The translations under genes and the position numbers were made by a program. Below, piece after piece: positions 46,380-55,050 of a stretch of DNA of 64,000 bases (the first letter of the stretch is position 1; each line of letters begins with the position of its first letter). Below the pieces are notes generated by a model, which saw nothing but the letters and a program-made list of their open reading frames with translations, did no database searches and was not told where the DNA came from. The stretch spans positions 930,001 to 994,000 of the forward strand of contig NZ_CP032098.1 of the NCBI RefSeq assembly GCF_003544935.1, given 5' to 3'. This DNA is from Malaciobacter molluscorum LMG 25693 (GTDB lineage: Bacteria > Campylobacterota > Campylobacteria > Campylobacterales > Arcobacteraceae).

Positions 46380-46982
46380 ATGAGTGAAATGGCAAGAATG
46401 AAATTTTATTGCGATGAAGATAGATGTATAGAGTGCTTTGCTTGTACAGTAGGATGTTCAGAAGCACATGAACTACCAACAGGAATAAGTAGAAGAAAAG
46501 TTATTACATTAAATGAAGGGATAGAAGGATTAGAATATTCTTTATCAATAGCTTGTATGCATTGTACAGATGCACCTTGCGAACAAGTGTGTCCAGTAGA
46601 TTGCTTCTATATAAGAGAAGATGGGATAGTTCTTCATGATAAAGAGAAATGTATAGGATGCGGATATTGTCTATACGCTTGTCCATTTGGAGCACCACAA
46701 TTTCCAAGAGATGGAGCATTTGGAATAAAAGGAGCAATGGATAAATGTACAATGTGTGCAGGAGGACCACTAGAAACAAATAGTGAACACGAAAGAGAAC
46801 TTTATGGACAAAATAGAATAGCAGAAGGTAAAGTTCCAATGTGTGCAGCAGTATGTTCAACAAATGCACTATTAGTAGGTGATTCACAAAAAGTATCTGA
46901 AATATATAGACAAAGAGTTCTATCAAGAGGACATAAGCATAATGACTCTCCAGTAGCATGGAGTTCGGCTTATAAATCTTAA
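46380..46982 (+). CDS. fdhB: Formate dehydrogenase iron-sulfur subunit (copy 2)
   Basis: Same 200-residue four-cluster protein as at 39056, here nine bases after the fdhA2 stop. This is probably the source copy, since it directly continues fdhA2. It differs from FdhB3 (52239) mainly near the first cluster (CIECFACTVGC against CIECDGCSVAC). Confidence 0.95.
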   Translation: MSEMARMKFYCDEDRCIECFACTVGCSEAHELPTGISRRKVITLNEGIEGLEYSLSIACMHCTDAPCEQVCPVDCFYIREDGIVLHDKEKCIGCGYCLYACPFGAPQFPRDGAFGIKGAMDKCTMCAGGPLETNSEHERELYGQNRIAEGKVPMCAAVCSTNALLVGDSQKVSEIYRQRVLSRGHKHNDSPVAWSSAYKS

Positions 46983-46995
46983 AGAAAGAATTAAT

Positions 46996-47889
46996 ATGAA
47001 AATAAGAAGTATATTAATCCTAATCTTAGCACTAAGTTCACTAGCATTTGCTAGTGAAAGTGCAATATTTGGTAAAGATTTAATACCAAATATATTAGCA
47101 TACGACAAAGAAGGAAGTTTACATTTAGGTAAATGGTTTACACTTTTACAAAGTACATATTTTAAACCTATATTTTTAGGTGTATTAATAGGAGTACCAA
47201 CAGTCTTTTTTATACACTACAAAATAATAGGACCAATGATATTTTCACATGATAGAAAAAAGATATTTGTTTTTTCAGTATTCAACAGAATAATACACAC
47301 AATAGCAGCAATAGCATTTATATTAATAGTACCAACAGGATTTGTAATCGTATTTGGAACAACATTTGGAGGTGGAGCATTTGTAAGAATATGCAAAGAT
47401 ATACATGCAATAGCAACAATATTATTTGTAATATCAGTAATACCAATGTTAATAATGTGGTTTAAAGATATGCTACCAACAAGTGATGATATAAAATGGC
47501 TAATGATCCTAGGAGGATATTTAAACAAAAGAAAAGATCCTATTCCAGCAGGAAGATTTAATGCAGGACAAAAGATGTGGTTTTACGTATGTACATTTGG
47601 AGGAATTGTAATGATTCTAACAGGTGCAATAATGTTTTTCCAAGATTTTAAAATAGACTTTATAGCATCATTAGGAATAACACAAATAGATTTATTAAGA
47701 GCAAGTGCGATAGTACATAATGTATTAGGATTCGCAGTAGCAGCACTATTTATGACTCACATATATATGTCAGTATTTGCAATAAAAGGTGCAATACATA
47801 GTATAATAACAGGATATAAAGAGGAAGAAGAAGTAGAAATATTACATAGCACTTTTTATAAAAAGTTAAAAAATGACAAAAAAATTTAA
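46996..47889 (+). CDS. fdhC: Formate dehydrogenase cytochrome b subunit (copy 2)
   Basis: Same 297-residue membrane cytochrome as at 39672. It ends operon 2 and is followed by a terminator, unlike copy 1, whose identity ends just before that hairpin. Confidence 0.93.
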   Translation: MKIRSILILILALSSLAFASESAIFGKDLIPNILAYDKEGSLHLGKWFTLLQSTYFKPIFLGVLIGVPTVFFIHYKIIGPMIFSHDRKKIFVFSVFNRIIHTIAAIAFILIVPTGFVIVFGTTFGGGAFVRICKDIHAIATILFVISVIPMLIMWFKDMLPTSDDIKWLMILGGYLNKRKDPIPAGRFNAGQKMWFYVCTFGGIVMILTGAIMFFQDFKIDFIASLGITQIDLLRASAIVHNVLGFAVAALFMTHIYMSVFAIKGAIHSIITGYKEEEEVEILHSTFYKKLKNDKKI

Positions 47890-47896
47890 AATTATA

Positions 47897-47928
47897 AAAA
47901 ATTCCTCTCTTTTTTGAGGGGATTTTTT
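47897..47928 (+). terminator. Terminator of fdh operon 2
   Basis: AATTCCTC pairs with GAGGGGATT (G-U pairs and one bulge) and is followed by six T residues. Confidence 0.65.
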
Positions 47929-48022
47929 ACTCAATTTGAAAAAATTTCAAAATTTCTTTTTTATTGATTTAAATCAATATCTATCTATAAAAAAATTATC
48001 TTTTATTTTTTAATATTTTTAA

Positions 48023-48039
48023 TATGCAAAATAGGCATA
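48023..48039. promoter_or_regulatory. TATGC-N7-GCATA site before operon 3
   Basis: TATGCAAAATAGGCATA, 309 bases upstream of the chaperone start at 48332. Confidence 0.5.
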
Positions 48040-48233
48040 TTTTTTAAAATATGATAATAAGGGTATATTAAAAATTCTACAAAAATGCTAATAAAAGTTA
48101 ATAGGATTTAATAAATTATTTTTTATCAAAAAAATAGCTATTTTTTTTACTATATAAACTATATAAACAATGATTACATAGGCTTTTAAAGTAAATAATT
48201 AAGTAAGCTTTAAAGTTTCTATATCTACAATTA

Positions 48234-48251
48234 GGTAAATAAAAATTTACC
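48234..48251. promoter_or_regulatory. GGTAAA-N6-TTTACC site before operon 3
   Basis: A perfect 18-base inverted repeat, 80 bases before the chaperone start. Confidence 0.5.
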
Positions 48252-48331
48252 AAAATAAAAAATTTGATAAATTGATATAAACAAGATAAGTTTATTTTGT
48301 TTTAGATTATTTTTTATTTTTAGGATTGAAA

Positions 48332-49093
48332 ATGAAAGAAACAGAAATTAATAAAGCAAGAGCAATATACTATAAAATTTTTAGTTCATTTTTTGTTTAT
48401 ACAACAAATATGAATAAATATAAACATTTATTAGAATTGATTGAAATTGTAAAAAATAATAGTTTAGATAGTTCAAGTAATGAAGCTTTTTTAAATTTAT
48501 CTTATAAATTACCAAAAGATTCTAACGAATTATTATTACAAGAGTATGATCAAATTTTTTATAATCCTCAAACTACACAAGTTAGAACAACAGCTTCATA
48601 TTTTGATGAAGGTGTAGAAAGTGGAAGAAAAAGAGTTCAAATGCTTGATTTTCTTGCTAAAACAAAAATAAGAAGAGATGAAAAACAATTTTCTGAATAT
48701 GAAGATTCAATTGGTTTTGTTTTTACTGTTCTTAGTGAACTTGCTACATTAGTTTCTGAAGGTCAAGAACATTATAAAACAGTTCAACACTGTATTTTTA
48801 AAGATATTTTAAATGGATTTGTTGAAGAGTTTTCAAAAATTATTTATGAACATGAAAAATCTGATATTTTTAAAGAAGTAATTGTTGCATTAGTTTCATT
48901 TATGGAGTTTGAAAGATTATATTTAGAAGTTTCAAAAGTAAAATTAAAAATTATAGAAAAACAAATAGAAGAAAAAGAAGAAATTTCTGAAGAAGAAAAA
49001 GAAAGAAGAGCAAGAAATAAAGCTGCAAAAGCAGCAGGACAAAAACAACAAGATGATGTATTTATTACATATGATGTAGAAAAAGATATTTAA
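48332..49093 (+). CDS. TorD/DmsD-family chaperone, second copy
   Basis: A 253-residue helical chaperone related to the one at 42393. The central loop is YDQIFYNPQTTQVRTTASYFDEG. The C-terminus is a long charged helix rich in Glu and Lys followed by an alanine-lysine stretch. AGGA six bases before the ATG at 48332 decides the start over an in-frame TTG. It leads operon 3 and its client is presumably FdhA3. Confidence 0.8.
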   Translation: MKETEINKARAIYYKIFSSFFVYTTNMNKYKHLLELIEIVKNNSLDSSSNEAFLNLSYKLPKDSNELLLQEYDQIFYNPQTTQVRTTASYFDEGVESGRKRVQMLDFLAKTKIRRDEKQFSEYEDSIGFVFTVLSELATLVSEGQEHYKTVQHCIFKDILNGFVEEFSKIIYEHEKSDIFKEVIVALVSFMEFERLYLEVSKVKLKIIEKQIEEKEEISEEEKERRARNKAAKAAGQKQQDDVFITYDVEKDI

Positions 49094-49102
49094 TATAATT
49101 TT

Positions 49103-49151
49103 CTAAGAGGCTAAGAAAGATTAATTTTATTAGTTTTTCTTAGTCTCTTAG
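49103..49151 (+). other. Strong hairpin between chaperone and Tat-target genes
   Basis: A 16-base stem (49103-49118 with 49136-49151, one G-T pair) and 17-base AT loop, with no T run after it. It may mark an mRNA processing site or a stabilising 3-prime/5-prime structure that lets enzyme and chaperone be made at different levels. Confidence 0.6.
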
Positions 49152-49178
49152 GGACTGAAAAAACAATAAGGATCAACT

Positions 49179-49382
49179 ATGCAAGAAGATAGAAGACAAT
49201 TTGTCAAAAAAAGTGCAATGGTTGTTGGTGCAAGTGTAGCTGTTGGTGCTACTACACTAGCTGCAAGTGGAAAAAGCTATGAAGCTGATTCTAATGGTGT
49301 TGTTGTAGGTGAATCAACTAAAAAAGAGATCATTTACAAAAAAACTAAAGCTTGGGAAGAGTATTACAAACAAGCAAAATAG
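49179..49382 (+). CDS. Formate dehydrogenase region Tat-target protein, copy 3
   Basis: A 67-residue member of the same family as 35834, clearly diverged: MQEDRRQFVKKSAMVVG signal and mature end KKEIIYKKTKAWEEYYKQAK. The conserved part is the NGVVVG(K/E)S(P/T)KKEI stretch. It directly precedes fdhA3. Confidence 0.85.
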   Translation: MQEDRRQFVKKSAMVVGASVAVGATTLAASGKSYEADSNGVVVGESTKKEIIYKKTKAWEEYYKQAK

Positions 49383-49394
49383 AAAGGTGTTAAT

Positions 49395-52229
49395 ATGTCT
49401 AATAGTACATATGATGCACTAAAAGCAAAAGTAGGTAGAAGATCATTTATTAAAATGGCTGCTGTAGCTACTGCTTCTGGTGCGATAAGCGCTTTTGCAA
49501 ATAATAATAATGATGGTGTTACAAGAGAAGCAACAAAAGAGGAAATTAAAAATCCTTTTCCTGGTTCTAAAAAAGTAAAAACTATCTGTACAGCATGTTC
49601 TGTTGGTTGTGGTATTATTGCAGAAGTACATAACGGAGTTTGGGTAAGACAAGAAGTTGCACAAGATCATCCAGTTTCACTTGGAGGGCATTGTTGTAAA
49701 GGTGCTGATATGATCGATATGGTTAGATCAGAAGTAAGACTTAAACATCCAATGGTTAAAGAAAAAGGTCAATGGAAAAGAATTTCTTGGGATGATGCAT
49801 ATGATAGAATTTCTAAGAAACTTAAAGATTTAAGAGAGAAAGAAAGTCCAGACGCGACTATGTTTTTAGGTTCAGCAAAAATGGGTACTGAGCAAGCTTA
49901 TTATTTTAGAAAATTTGCTGCAATGTATGGAACTAATAACATAGATCACCAAGCTAGAATCTGACATAGTGCAACAGTTGCCGGTGTGGCAAATACATGG
50001 GGTTATGGCGCTATGACTAACTCTTTAGGTGATATTCAAAATGCTAAGTCTATAATTATTTTTGGTGCGAATCCAGCAGTTAATCACCCAGTTGGTTTTG
50101 GACACTTTCTTAAAGCAAAAGAGAGAAATAATGCAAAAATAATAGTAATAGATCCAGTATATACTAAAACAGCTGCAAAAGCTGATTACTTTTGTCAAAT
50201 TAGACCAGGTACAGATATTCCATTTATGTATGGAATGTTAAATCTTATATTTAAAAATGGTTGGCATGATGAAAAATTCATAAATGATAGAGTTTATGGA
50301 ATGGATTTGATTAAAGAAGAAGCAAAAAAATGGACTCCTGAAAAAGTTGCAGACATCACAGGTGTACCAGCTGATAAATTAATTCAAATTACAACATTAT
50401 ATGCTAAAAATTCACCAGGTACATTAATTTGGGCAATGGGATTAACTCAACATACAATCGGAAGTTCAAATACAAGATTGGCTCCAATCGTACAATTAGC
50501 TCTTGGAAATATGGGTAGAGCAGGTGGTGGAACTAATATCTTAAGAGGTCATGATAATGTTCAAGGTGCTACAGATATGTGTTGTTTATCACATACATTA
50601 CCAGGTTATTATGGATTAGCTGATGGTTCATGGAAATATTTCGCACAACAATGGAAAGTTGATTATAATTGGTTAAAAGGTCAATTTCAAGCTCCTGAGT
50701 GGATGAATAAAAATGGATTCACACTTGCTAGATGGTGGGCAGGAGTATTAAATGGAAAAGATGGTAATGACAAATCACATAATGGTAAAACAAGTCTGAA
50801 AGCACTTTTTGTAATGGGTAATGGAGTTACATCTGTTGCACAACAAGCAAAAATTAAAGAAGGTTTAGACAATTTAGAATTATTAGTTTTATCTGACCCA
50901 TTTGTAAATGAAGCTGCAATATTAACAGATAAACAAGATGATGTATTTCTTTTACCAGCAGCAACACAATTTGAAACTAGTGGTTCAGTAACAGCAACTA
51001 ATAGATCAGTTCAATGGAGAACTCAAGTAGTTGATCCATTATATGAATCAAAACCAGATCAAGAAGTTCTATTTGAATTATCAAAAAGATTAGGTTTTTA
51101 TGATCAGTATGTAGCAGCGATGAAAGATGAAAAAGGTAACTTTACATGGCCTGAAGATGCTACAAGAGAAATTGCAAGAACTATTAAAACTATTGGTTTA
51201 ACAGGTTGGACACCAGAAAGGTTGAAAAAACATACTGAAAATTGGCATATGTTTGATCAAGTAACTCTAAGAGGTTATGGTGAAATGAAAGGTGAATATT
51301 ATGGTTTACCTTGGCCTTGTTGGACAGAAAAACATGGAGGAAGCCCACTTCTTTATAATACTAATTTAAGTGTAAAAGATGGAGGTATGGGATTTAGAAA
51401 TAGATTTGGACTTGAGCATGAAGGTGTTTCTCAATTAGCAGCAGCTGGAAGTGCACCAAAAGATTCAAAAGTAAATGGTGGATATCCTGAAATTACAAGA
51501 GATAATATTGAAGAAGTTTTAGGTATCAAATTAACTGAAGATGAAAAAAGAAGAATTGGTAAAAACTGGAAAGTTGATACTTCAAATATTATTGCTGAAA
51601 AATGTATGGAAGCAGGTGTTGCACCTTATGGAAATGCAAGAGCAAGAGCAAGGGTATGGACATTCCCAGATCAAATACCAACACATAGAGAGCCATTACA
51701 CTCTCCAAGATTTGATTTAGTTAAAAAATATCCAACATTTGCAGACAAACCAAATCATTATAGAGTTGATACTCAATATATGAGTAAACAATCTCAAAAA
51801 GATTGGTCAAAAGAGTTCCCAATCAACTTGGTAACAGGAAGACTTGTAAATTTAAATGGTGCAGGTATGGAGAATAGAGCTTCTAAATATTTAGCAGCAT
51901 TAACTCCTGAGATGTTCTGTGATATAAATCCTGATTTAGCAGGAAAATTAGGCGTAAGAGATGGAGATATGGTATGGATCCATTCACCTGAAGGAACTAA
52001 AATTAAAGTAAAAGCAAAATATTCTTATGCAGTTAGTCCTGATAGAGTATTTTTACCTTTCCATTTTGCTGGTTATTTCCAAGGTGAAGATATGACTCAT
52101 AAGTATCCTAAAGGAACTAAACCTTATGCAGTTGGTGAAAGTGCAAATACTGTTACAAACTATGGTTATGACATTATTACACAAATACCAGAAACAAAAG
52201 GTGGATTATGCCGAGTAGAAAGAGCGTAG
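49395..52229 (+). CDS. fdhA: Formate dehydrogenase catalytic subunit, selenoprotein (FdhA3)
   Basis: A 944-residue selenoprotein with TGA at 49962-49964 (codon 190) read as Sec in ARI-Sec-HSATVAG. Tat signal GRRSFIK, [4Fe-4S] CTACSVGC, and HCCKG. It is well diverged from FdhA1/2 over its length, except for a 66-base stretch around the UGA that is identical to fdhA2. It is the best candidate for the lineage-typical enzyme, since its operon shows no sign of recent duplication. Confidence 0.95.
49962..49992 (+). promoter_or_regulatory. UGA-Sec codon and SECIS-like hairpin of fdhA3
   Basis: UGA (49962-49964), stem TTGCC (49978-49982) with GGCAA (49988-49992), loop GGTGT. Identical to the element in fdhA2. 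Confidence 0.85.
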
Positions 52230-52238
52230 GAGTTTATT

Positions 52239-52850
52239 ATGAGTAATTCAGAATTATCAAGAATGAAATTTTATTGTGATGAAGGTAGATGTATTGAATG
52301 TGATGGATGTTCTGTAGCTTGTGCAGAAGCTCACGAACTTCCATCTGGAATCAATAGAAGAAAAGTAATTACAATTAATGAAGGTAAAGAGGGATTAGAA
52401 TACTCTTTATCAATAGCTTGTATGCATTGTACAGATGCACCTTGTGAACAAGTGTGTCCAGTAGATTGTTTCTATATTAGAGAAGATGGGATTGTTCTTC
52501 ATGATAAAGATAAATGTATAGGTTGTGCTTATTGTTTATACGCTTGTCCTTTTGGGGCACCACAATTTCCAAGAGATGGTGCATTTGGAACAAAAGGAGC
52601 AATGGATAAATGTACAATGTGTGCAGGTGGTCCACTAGAAACAAATAGTGAACATGAAAGAGAGCTTTATGGACAAAACAGAATAGCAGAAGGAAAAGTT
52701 CCTGTTTGTGCTGCAATGTGTTCTACAAAAGCATTATTAGTTGGTGAATCTCAAGAGATTAGTAAAATTTATAGACAAAGAGTTTTATCAAGAGGTCACG
52801 GTGTTCAAAAAGCACCTATGACTTGGGATACTGCCTACGGGGCAAAATGA
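52239..52850 (+). CDS. fdhB: Formate dehydrogenase iron-sulfur subunit (FdhB3)
   Basis: A 203-residue four-cluster protein with CIECDGCSVAC, CMHCTDAPCEQVC, CIGCAYCLYAC and CTMCAG/CAAMC. It lies nine bases after fdhA3. It ends GAKxx before the cytochrome gene, whose ribosome site overlaps its stop. Confidence 0.95.
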   Translation: MSNSELSRMKFYCDEGRCIECDGCSVACAEAHELPSGINRRKVITINEGKEGLEYSLSIACMHCTDAPCEQVCPVDCFYIREDGIVLHDKDKCIGCAYCLYACPFGAPQFPRDGAFGTKGAMDKCTMCAGGPLETNSEHERELYGQNRIAEGKVPVCAAMCSTKALLVGESQEISKIYRQRVLSRGHGVQKAPMTWDTAYGAK

Positions 52851-52858
52851 GGTATATG

Positions 52859-53755
52859 ATGAAAAAATATATACTACTTTTGTTATTCGTTTTGGCATCA
52901 GTGGCAATTGCCGCTGATGAATCAAGTGCTATATTTGGTAAAGATATAATACCTAATATTTTAGCATATGATAAAGCTGGTTCTTTACATTTAGGAAAAT
53001 GGTTTACTTTGTTACAAGGTAAATATTTTTCAATTGCATTTTTAGCAATTGCATTTGGAGTTCCAGCAGTTTTTTTGGTACACTATTTAATTATAGGACC
53101 AATGATTTTTTCACATGATAGAAAAAAAATACACGTATTTACAATATTTCATAGATTTATTCATTGGCTAGCAGGATTTTCATTTATTGTTTTAATACCA
53201 ACAGGTTTTGTTATGGTATTTGGTACATTTTTTGGTGGAGGAGAGTTTGTAAGAGTTTGTAAAGAACTTCATGCGATCTCAACAGTATTCTTTGCAATAT
53301 CTGTTTTACCAATGTTATTTATGTGGCTTAAAGAGATGTTACCAACAAGTGATGATATTAAATGGCTAATGATTTTAGGTGGATACCTAAATAAAAGAAA
53401 AGACCCTATCCCAGCAGGTAAGTTTAACGCAGGACAAAAAATGTGGTTCTGGACTTGTACTTTTGGTGGAATTATTATGATTATAACAGGTGCAATTATG
53501 TACTTTCAAGATTTTAAACTTGATATTATTGCATCACTTGGGTTATCACAAATTGACTTATTAAGAGCAAGTGCTATAGTGCATAATGTTTTAGGAATGG
53601 CAGTAGCTGCACTATTTATGACACATGTTTATATGTCAGTATTTGCAATAAAAGGTGCAATACATAGTATGATAACTGGTTATAAAGAAGAAGAAGAAGT
53701 TGAAATACTTCATAGTACTTATTATAAGAAATTAAAAGAAAAAAAAGAAATATAA
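52859..53755 (+). CDS. fdhC: Formate dehydrogenase cytochrome b subunit (FdhC3)
   Basis: A 298-residue membrane subunit: signal-like segment ILLLLFVLASVAIAAD and five helices with His in RFIHWLAG, ELHAIS, IVHNVL and MTHVYM. The start at 52859 is set by AGG six bases before it; longer in-frame starts overlap fdhB3 and lack a ribosome site. Ends operon 3 at a strong terminator. Confidence 0.93.
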   Translation: MKKYILLLLFVLASVAIAADESSAIFGKDIIPNILAYDKAGSLHLGKWFTLLQGKYFSIAFLAIAFGVPAVFLVHYLIIGPMIFSHDRKKIHVFTIFHRFIHWLAGFSFIVLIPTGFVMVFGTFFGGGEFVRVCKELHAISTVFFAISVLPMLFMWLKEMLPTSDDIKWLMILGGYLNKRKDPIPAGKFNAGQKMWFWTCTFGGIIMIITGAIMYFQDFKLDIIASLGLSQIDLLRASAIVHNVLGMAVAALFMTHVYMSVFAIKGAIHSMITGYKEEEEVEILHSTYYKKLKEKKEI

Positions 53756-53761
53756 TAGTAA

Positions 53762-53793
53762 AAAACTGGTAAGATTAATCTCTTACTAGTTTT
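53762..53793 (+). terminator. Terminator of fdh operon 3
   Basis: A 13-base stem (53762-53774 with 53781-53793, one G-T pair) with a T-rich tail. Confidence 0.8.
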
Positions 53794-53808
53794 ATTTAAT
53801 ATTAGAAA

Positions 53809-53825
53809 TATGCATAAAATACATA
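53809..53825. promoter_or_regulatory. TATGC-N7-ACATA site before fdhD
   Basis: One mismatch from the TATGC-N7-GCATA palindrome before the fdh operons. It lies 12 bases before the fdhD start, a position suited to repression. Confidence 0.45.
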
Positions 53826-53837
53826 TTATAAAGAAGT

Positions 53838-54632
53838 GTGGGAATGGGAAACGATAAATATTTAAAAAAAGTAATAATAGAAAAAGTTTCAGGTGATGAA
53901 TCTGTTGAATTTGAAGATGTAACGATTGAAGAAGCAAGGTTAAATCTATATTTAAATGGAGAAAAAGCAATTTCTATGATGTGTATTCCAATTGATCAAG
54001 ATGCACATGCAATTGGTTTTTTAATGAGTGAAAATGTTATTTCCAGTGTTGATGATATAAAAGAGTTTCATATTAGTGAAGATGGTTTAAGAGTAGATAT
54101 TACTGCAAGAATAAATGAAGAATCTTTAGAAAATCTTTATAAAGAAAAAACTTTAGTAAGTGGTTGTGGTGGTGGAGTAACTGGAAATGTTGAAGGTAAT
54201 GTAGAAGTTCCTTTTAACCAAATAGCCTTTCAAGTAAAACCTGAAACAATTTCAACAGAAGTAAAAAAGTTTTATGAAGAGAGTGAATTATATAAATTAA
54301 CAGGATGTGTTCATAAAGCAATGATATATTTACCTGATGGAACCACTGTAACATCAGAAGATATTGGTAGGCATAATGCTATTGATAAAGTTGTAGGTAA
54401 ATGTAAAATAAAAGGTTTAGATACTTCTAAAGCAGTTTTATTTGTAAGTGGTAGATTATCATCAGAAATGGTAACAAAAGCAGTAATGCATAGAGTCCCT
54501 ATAGTAGTTTCAAGAACAGCACCAACATATCTTGGAGTACAAACAGCACATAAGCATGGTGTTACATTAATAGGTTTTGCTAGAGGCAAAAGGATGAATA
54601 TATATACTCATCAAGGAAGAATAGATGTCTAG
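53838..54632 (+). CDS. fdhD: FdhD, sulfur carrier for formate dehydrogenase
   Basis: A 264-residue protein that in E. coli moves sulfur from IscS to the molybdopterin cofactor of formate dehydrogenase. Family motifs: VSGCGGGVTG (catalytic loop), GCVHKA, EDIGRHNAIDKVVGK, SGRLSSEMVTKAV and APTYLGVQTAHKHGVTLIGFARGKR. The catalytic loop has one Cys where E. coli has CxxC. The start may be GTG at 53838 or ATG at 53844. First gene of a tight run to tupC. Confidence 0.95.
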   Translation: MGMGNDKYLKKVIIEKVSGDESVEFEDVTIEEARLNLYLNGEKAISMMCIPIDQDAHAIGFLMSENVISSVDDIKEFHISEDGLRVDITARINEESLENLYKEKTLVSGCGGGVTGNVEGNVEVPFNQIAFQVKPETISTEVKKFYEESELYKLTGCVHKAMIYLPDGTTVTSEDIGRHNAIDKVVGKCKIKGLDTSKAVLFVSGRLSSEMVTKAVMHRVPIVVSRTAPTYLGVQTAHKHGVTLIGFARGKRMNIYTHQGRIDV

Positions 54633-55050
54633 TATTGATGATAATGAAAAAATAGAACTTGATAATATTCAAAAAGAGTTAATTTTAACTAATTTAGATG
54701 CAGATGGTAAATTATCTTGTCTTAAAGCTTTTAAAGTTGCAAGATTAATAGGTAAACATCCTAAAGAGATGTCTGCTATTACTAAAAGTTTAGGTATAAA
54801 AATAACAAATTGCGAATTGGGTGTTTTTGGAAAATTAAATTTTCACGATCCACATATATTAGTTTATAATAGATTACAACAAAATTATATGGGAAACAAA
54901 CAAATAGAGTGTAAGGTATTGTGGGATGAAGCACAAAATTCTACATTAAGAATGGTTGGTTCAACAGTGAAAAATTCAGATATAGAAGTTACTCATTGCC
55001 AATTGGGATGTTTTAGGGAAAGGAAAGGCAAAAATGAAAGTAAAAGTTAA
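54625..55050 (+). CDS. Unknown protein with repeated CxLGxF motif
   Basis: A 141-residue soluble protein I do not recognise. It has a helical region (SCLKAFKVARLIGKHP, KEMSAITKSLGIKI) followed by NCELGVFG, and near the end HCQLGCFRE, so the C-x-L-G-x-F motif occurs twice. The middle resembles a helix-turn-helix. It overlaps fdhD by eight bases and the ModE-like gene by 17, so its job is probably tied to sulfur, molybdenum or tungsten control of formate dehydrogenase. Confidence 0.7.
   Translation: MSSIDDNEKIELDNIQKELILTNLDADGKLSCLKAFKVARLIGKHPKEMSAITKSLGIKITNCELGVFGKLNFHDPHILVYNRLQQNYMGNKQIECKVLWDEAQNSTLRMVGSTVKNSDIEVTHCQLGCFRERKGKNESKS

Larger units (their letters stand above)
46276..47897 (+). 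repeat. Duplicated block B, copy 2
   Basis: Partner of 38952-40573. Here the block sits in its natural context, starting within the last 31 codons of fdhA2. Confidence 0.85.
47890..48331. other. Control region between fdh operons 2 and 3
   Basis: No reading frame. Holds in order the operon 2 terminator, a TATGC-N7-GCATA site (48023) and a perfect GGTAAA-N6-TTTACC site (48234), both also found before the other fdh units. Confidence 0.6.

Noticed and set aside
35813-47897. Repeated fdh blocks as insertion sequences or a composite transposon
   Set aside because: No transposase, terminal inverted repeats or target-site duplications; the blocks are parts of fdh genes.
49962-49964. In-frame TGA in fdhA3 as a pseudogene mark
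   Set aside because: Same reasoning as for fdhA2; the context is identical over 66 bases.
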